Assembly: GCA_026391735.1 (NCBI GenBank)
Contig: JAPLDL010000022.1
Coordinates: 62,001 to 126,000 of the forward strand
DNA: 64,000 nt
Direction: 5' to 3'
From: Bacteroidota bacterium
Lineage (GTDB): Bacteria; Bacteroidota; Bacteroidia; Bacteroidales; FEN-979
The position numbers and the translations under genes were made by a program. Under the pieces are notes generated by a model that saw only the letters and a program-made list of their open reading frames with translations, ran no database searches and was not told where the DNA came from. The stretch's first letter is position 1, and each line of letters opens with the position of its first letter. This document shows positions 62,974-64,000 of this stretch, in pieces.

Positions 62974-64000
62974 TCACTCCTTTTTCTGGAAATATTCCCA
63001 TACCACTTTCCCCTTCGCTTTCCCTATAGTTTCCTGTAAATCCTTCAGCGAGGCCGCACGGATATTTTTCACCGATTTGAATTTCCAGAGCAGCTTCTGG
63101 TTCAGGGTATAACCAATTCCTTCAATCTCCATCAGCTGAGGGGCCATGGCAGCCTTTTCCCTGCGGCGGCGGTGATGGGTAATACCAAAACGGTGGGCTT
63201 CATCGCGAAGCTGCTGGATTATCCTCAGAGTCTCCGACTTCTTATCGAGGTACATGGGAAGAGGATCATTGGGGTAATAGATCTCCTCAAGCTTCTTTGC
63301 AATGCCTATGATCGTGATCTTCCCTTTAAGTCCAAGCTTCTCAAGGCTTCCCAGTGCAGAACTCAGCTGTCCTTTCCCCCCGTCAACCACAATAAGCTGC
63401 GGCAGCGGCTTTTCTTCATCCAGCAAACGCTTGTACCTACGGTATATGATCTCTTCCATGGAGGCAAAGTCATCGGGCCCTTCGACGGTTTTAATATTAA
63501 AATGCCTGTATTCGCTTTTATCGGGCCTGGCATTTTTAAAGCAGACCATAGCCGCTACAGGAAAACTGCCCTGGATATTGGAGTTGTCGAAACACTCAAT
63601 ATGTGCAGGCGGTTCAGTCATCCTGAGGTCCTTCATCATCGTATCCAGTATCCTTTTGCTTTTATGCTCAGGGTCTACCAGATCCTTTTGCTTTTCCTTT
63701 TCAAGCTGGTAATATTTCACATTCCTTTCCGAAAGGTCCAGCAGCTTTCGTTTGTCGCCGATCTTCGGGATCGTAAAAGTAATCCCAGGCATTCCGAACT
63801 CGGGCATAAACGGCAGGATGATCTCCGGTGAATTGCTTTCAAATCTCTGCCGGATATCCGTAATGGCTATGGACAAGAGTTCTTCGGGAGTCTCATCCAG
63901 CTTCTTCTGAAGCTCTATGGTATGAACCTGGATGATTGCCCCGTTCATGACCTTCAGGTAATTAACATAAGCAGTAATACCGTCGGCGATAATAGAGAAG
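62974..64000 (-). CDS. uvrC: Excinuclease subunit UvrC, 3' part
   Basis: The C-terminal part of UvrC, which makes the dual incisions in nucleotide excision repair. The frame is open to the window edge, with upstream codons reading FSIIADGITAYVNYLKVMNG, a characteristic UvrC stretch, so the 5' end lies to the right of 64000. Visible are HIECFDNSNIQGSFPVAAMVCF, the RNase H-like nuclease domain with its catalytic Asp (ECFDNSN and LIVVDGGKGQL), HRFGITHHRRRR, and the C-terminal helix-hairpin-helix (MEIEGIGYTLNQKLL). The UvrA-like gene at 17041 is 41 kb away. Confidence 0.95.
   Translation of the reverse strand, partial: FSIIADGITAYVNYLKVMNGAIIQVHTIELQKKLDETPEELLSIAITDIRQRFESNSPEIILPFMPEFGMPGITFTIPKIGDKRKLLDLSERNVKYYQLEKEKQKDLVDPEHKSKRILDTMMKDLRMTEPPAHIECFDNSNIQGSFPVAAMVCFKNARPDKSEYRHFNIKTVEGPDDFASMEEIIYRRYKRLLDEEKPLPQLIVVDGGKGQLSSALGSLEKLGLKGKITIIGIAKKLEEIYYPNDPLPMYLDKKSETLRIIQQLRDEAHRFGITHHRRRREKAAMAPQLMEIEGIGYTLNQKLLWKFKSVKNIRAASLKDLQETIGKAKGKVVWEYFQKKE

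Overview
The window looks like a piece of a Bacteroidota chromosome, most likely from the Bacteroidales or a near relative. Support comes from a ruvA-sprA-gcvH-vanZ run (SprA is the type IX secretion translocon), two DUF4369/TlpA-type thioredoxins, a TonB-family gene, DUF4838 and GH38 glycan enzymes, and promoters of the Bacteroidota form TTG-N18-20-TAnnTTTG. No rRNA, tRNA, phage, IS element or CRISPR array was recognised. Genes are densely packed, and no gene-free stretch reaches 300 bases.

Layout. 1-1788: the 3' end of an acyl-CoA dehydrogenase and a convergent NAD-dependent epimerase-like gene. 1933-15416: a cluster of exported caspase-fold (clan CD) proteins: a metacaspase with a DUF4384-like tail, a small secreted protein, a CHASE2 membrane protein with no output domain, a FecR-like secreted protein, a 1125-residue caspase with TPRs, a CHAT protease and a 1180-residue beta-propeller/caspase. 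15476-22551: an HsmA-type membrane protein, a dihaem cytochrome c, and a 1695-residue tandem UvrA-like ATPase with four nucleotide-binding domains. 22648-26485: an OmpR-type response regulator and histidine kinase, six phased half-sites, a DUF1573 protein and an ECF sigma operon. 26583-35863: an M28 peptidase, alkaline phosphatase, 5'-nucleotidase, acyl-CoA ligase and glycosyltransferase. 35903-40199: an Nramp transporter, a membrane PHP-like protein and a GT39 transferase. 40253-43933: fumC, an ArsC-like gene, prfB with its programmed frameshift, and recX. 44069-51098: an interrupted tonB, a DUF4838 protein and a GH38 mannosidase. 51266-64000: two TlpA-type thioredoxins, ruvA, sprA, gcvH, vanZ and the 3' part of uvrC.

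Two signals stand out. First, four signal-peptide-bearing caspase/CHAT proteins plus a CHASE2 sensor-like protein lie together in an AT-richer block, which suggests an envelope-located proteolytic or signalling system rather than a cytoplasmic defence caspase. Second, hairpin-forming arrays of 7- and 8-nucleotide units are scattered through the window. The intergenic ones begin at or within a few bases of a stop codon, and related arrays are carried in frame inside three coding sequences (four times in the UvrA-like gene, once each in the acyl-CoA ligase and the M28 peptidase). The caspase block itself is free of them.

All functional calls rest on motifs read by eye and knowledge of the families; no database search was run.
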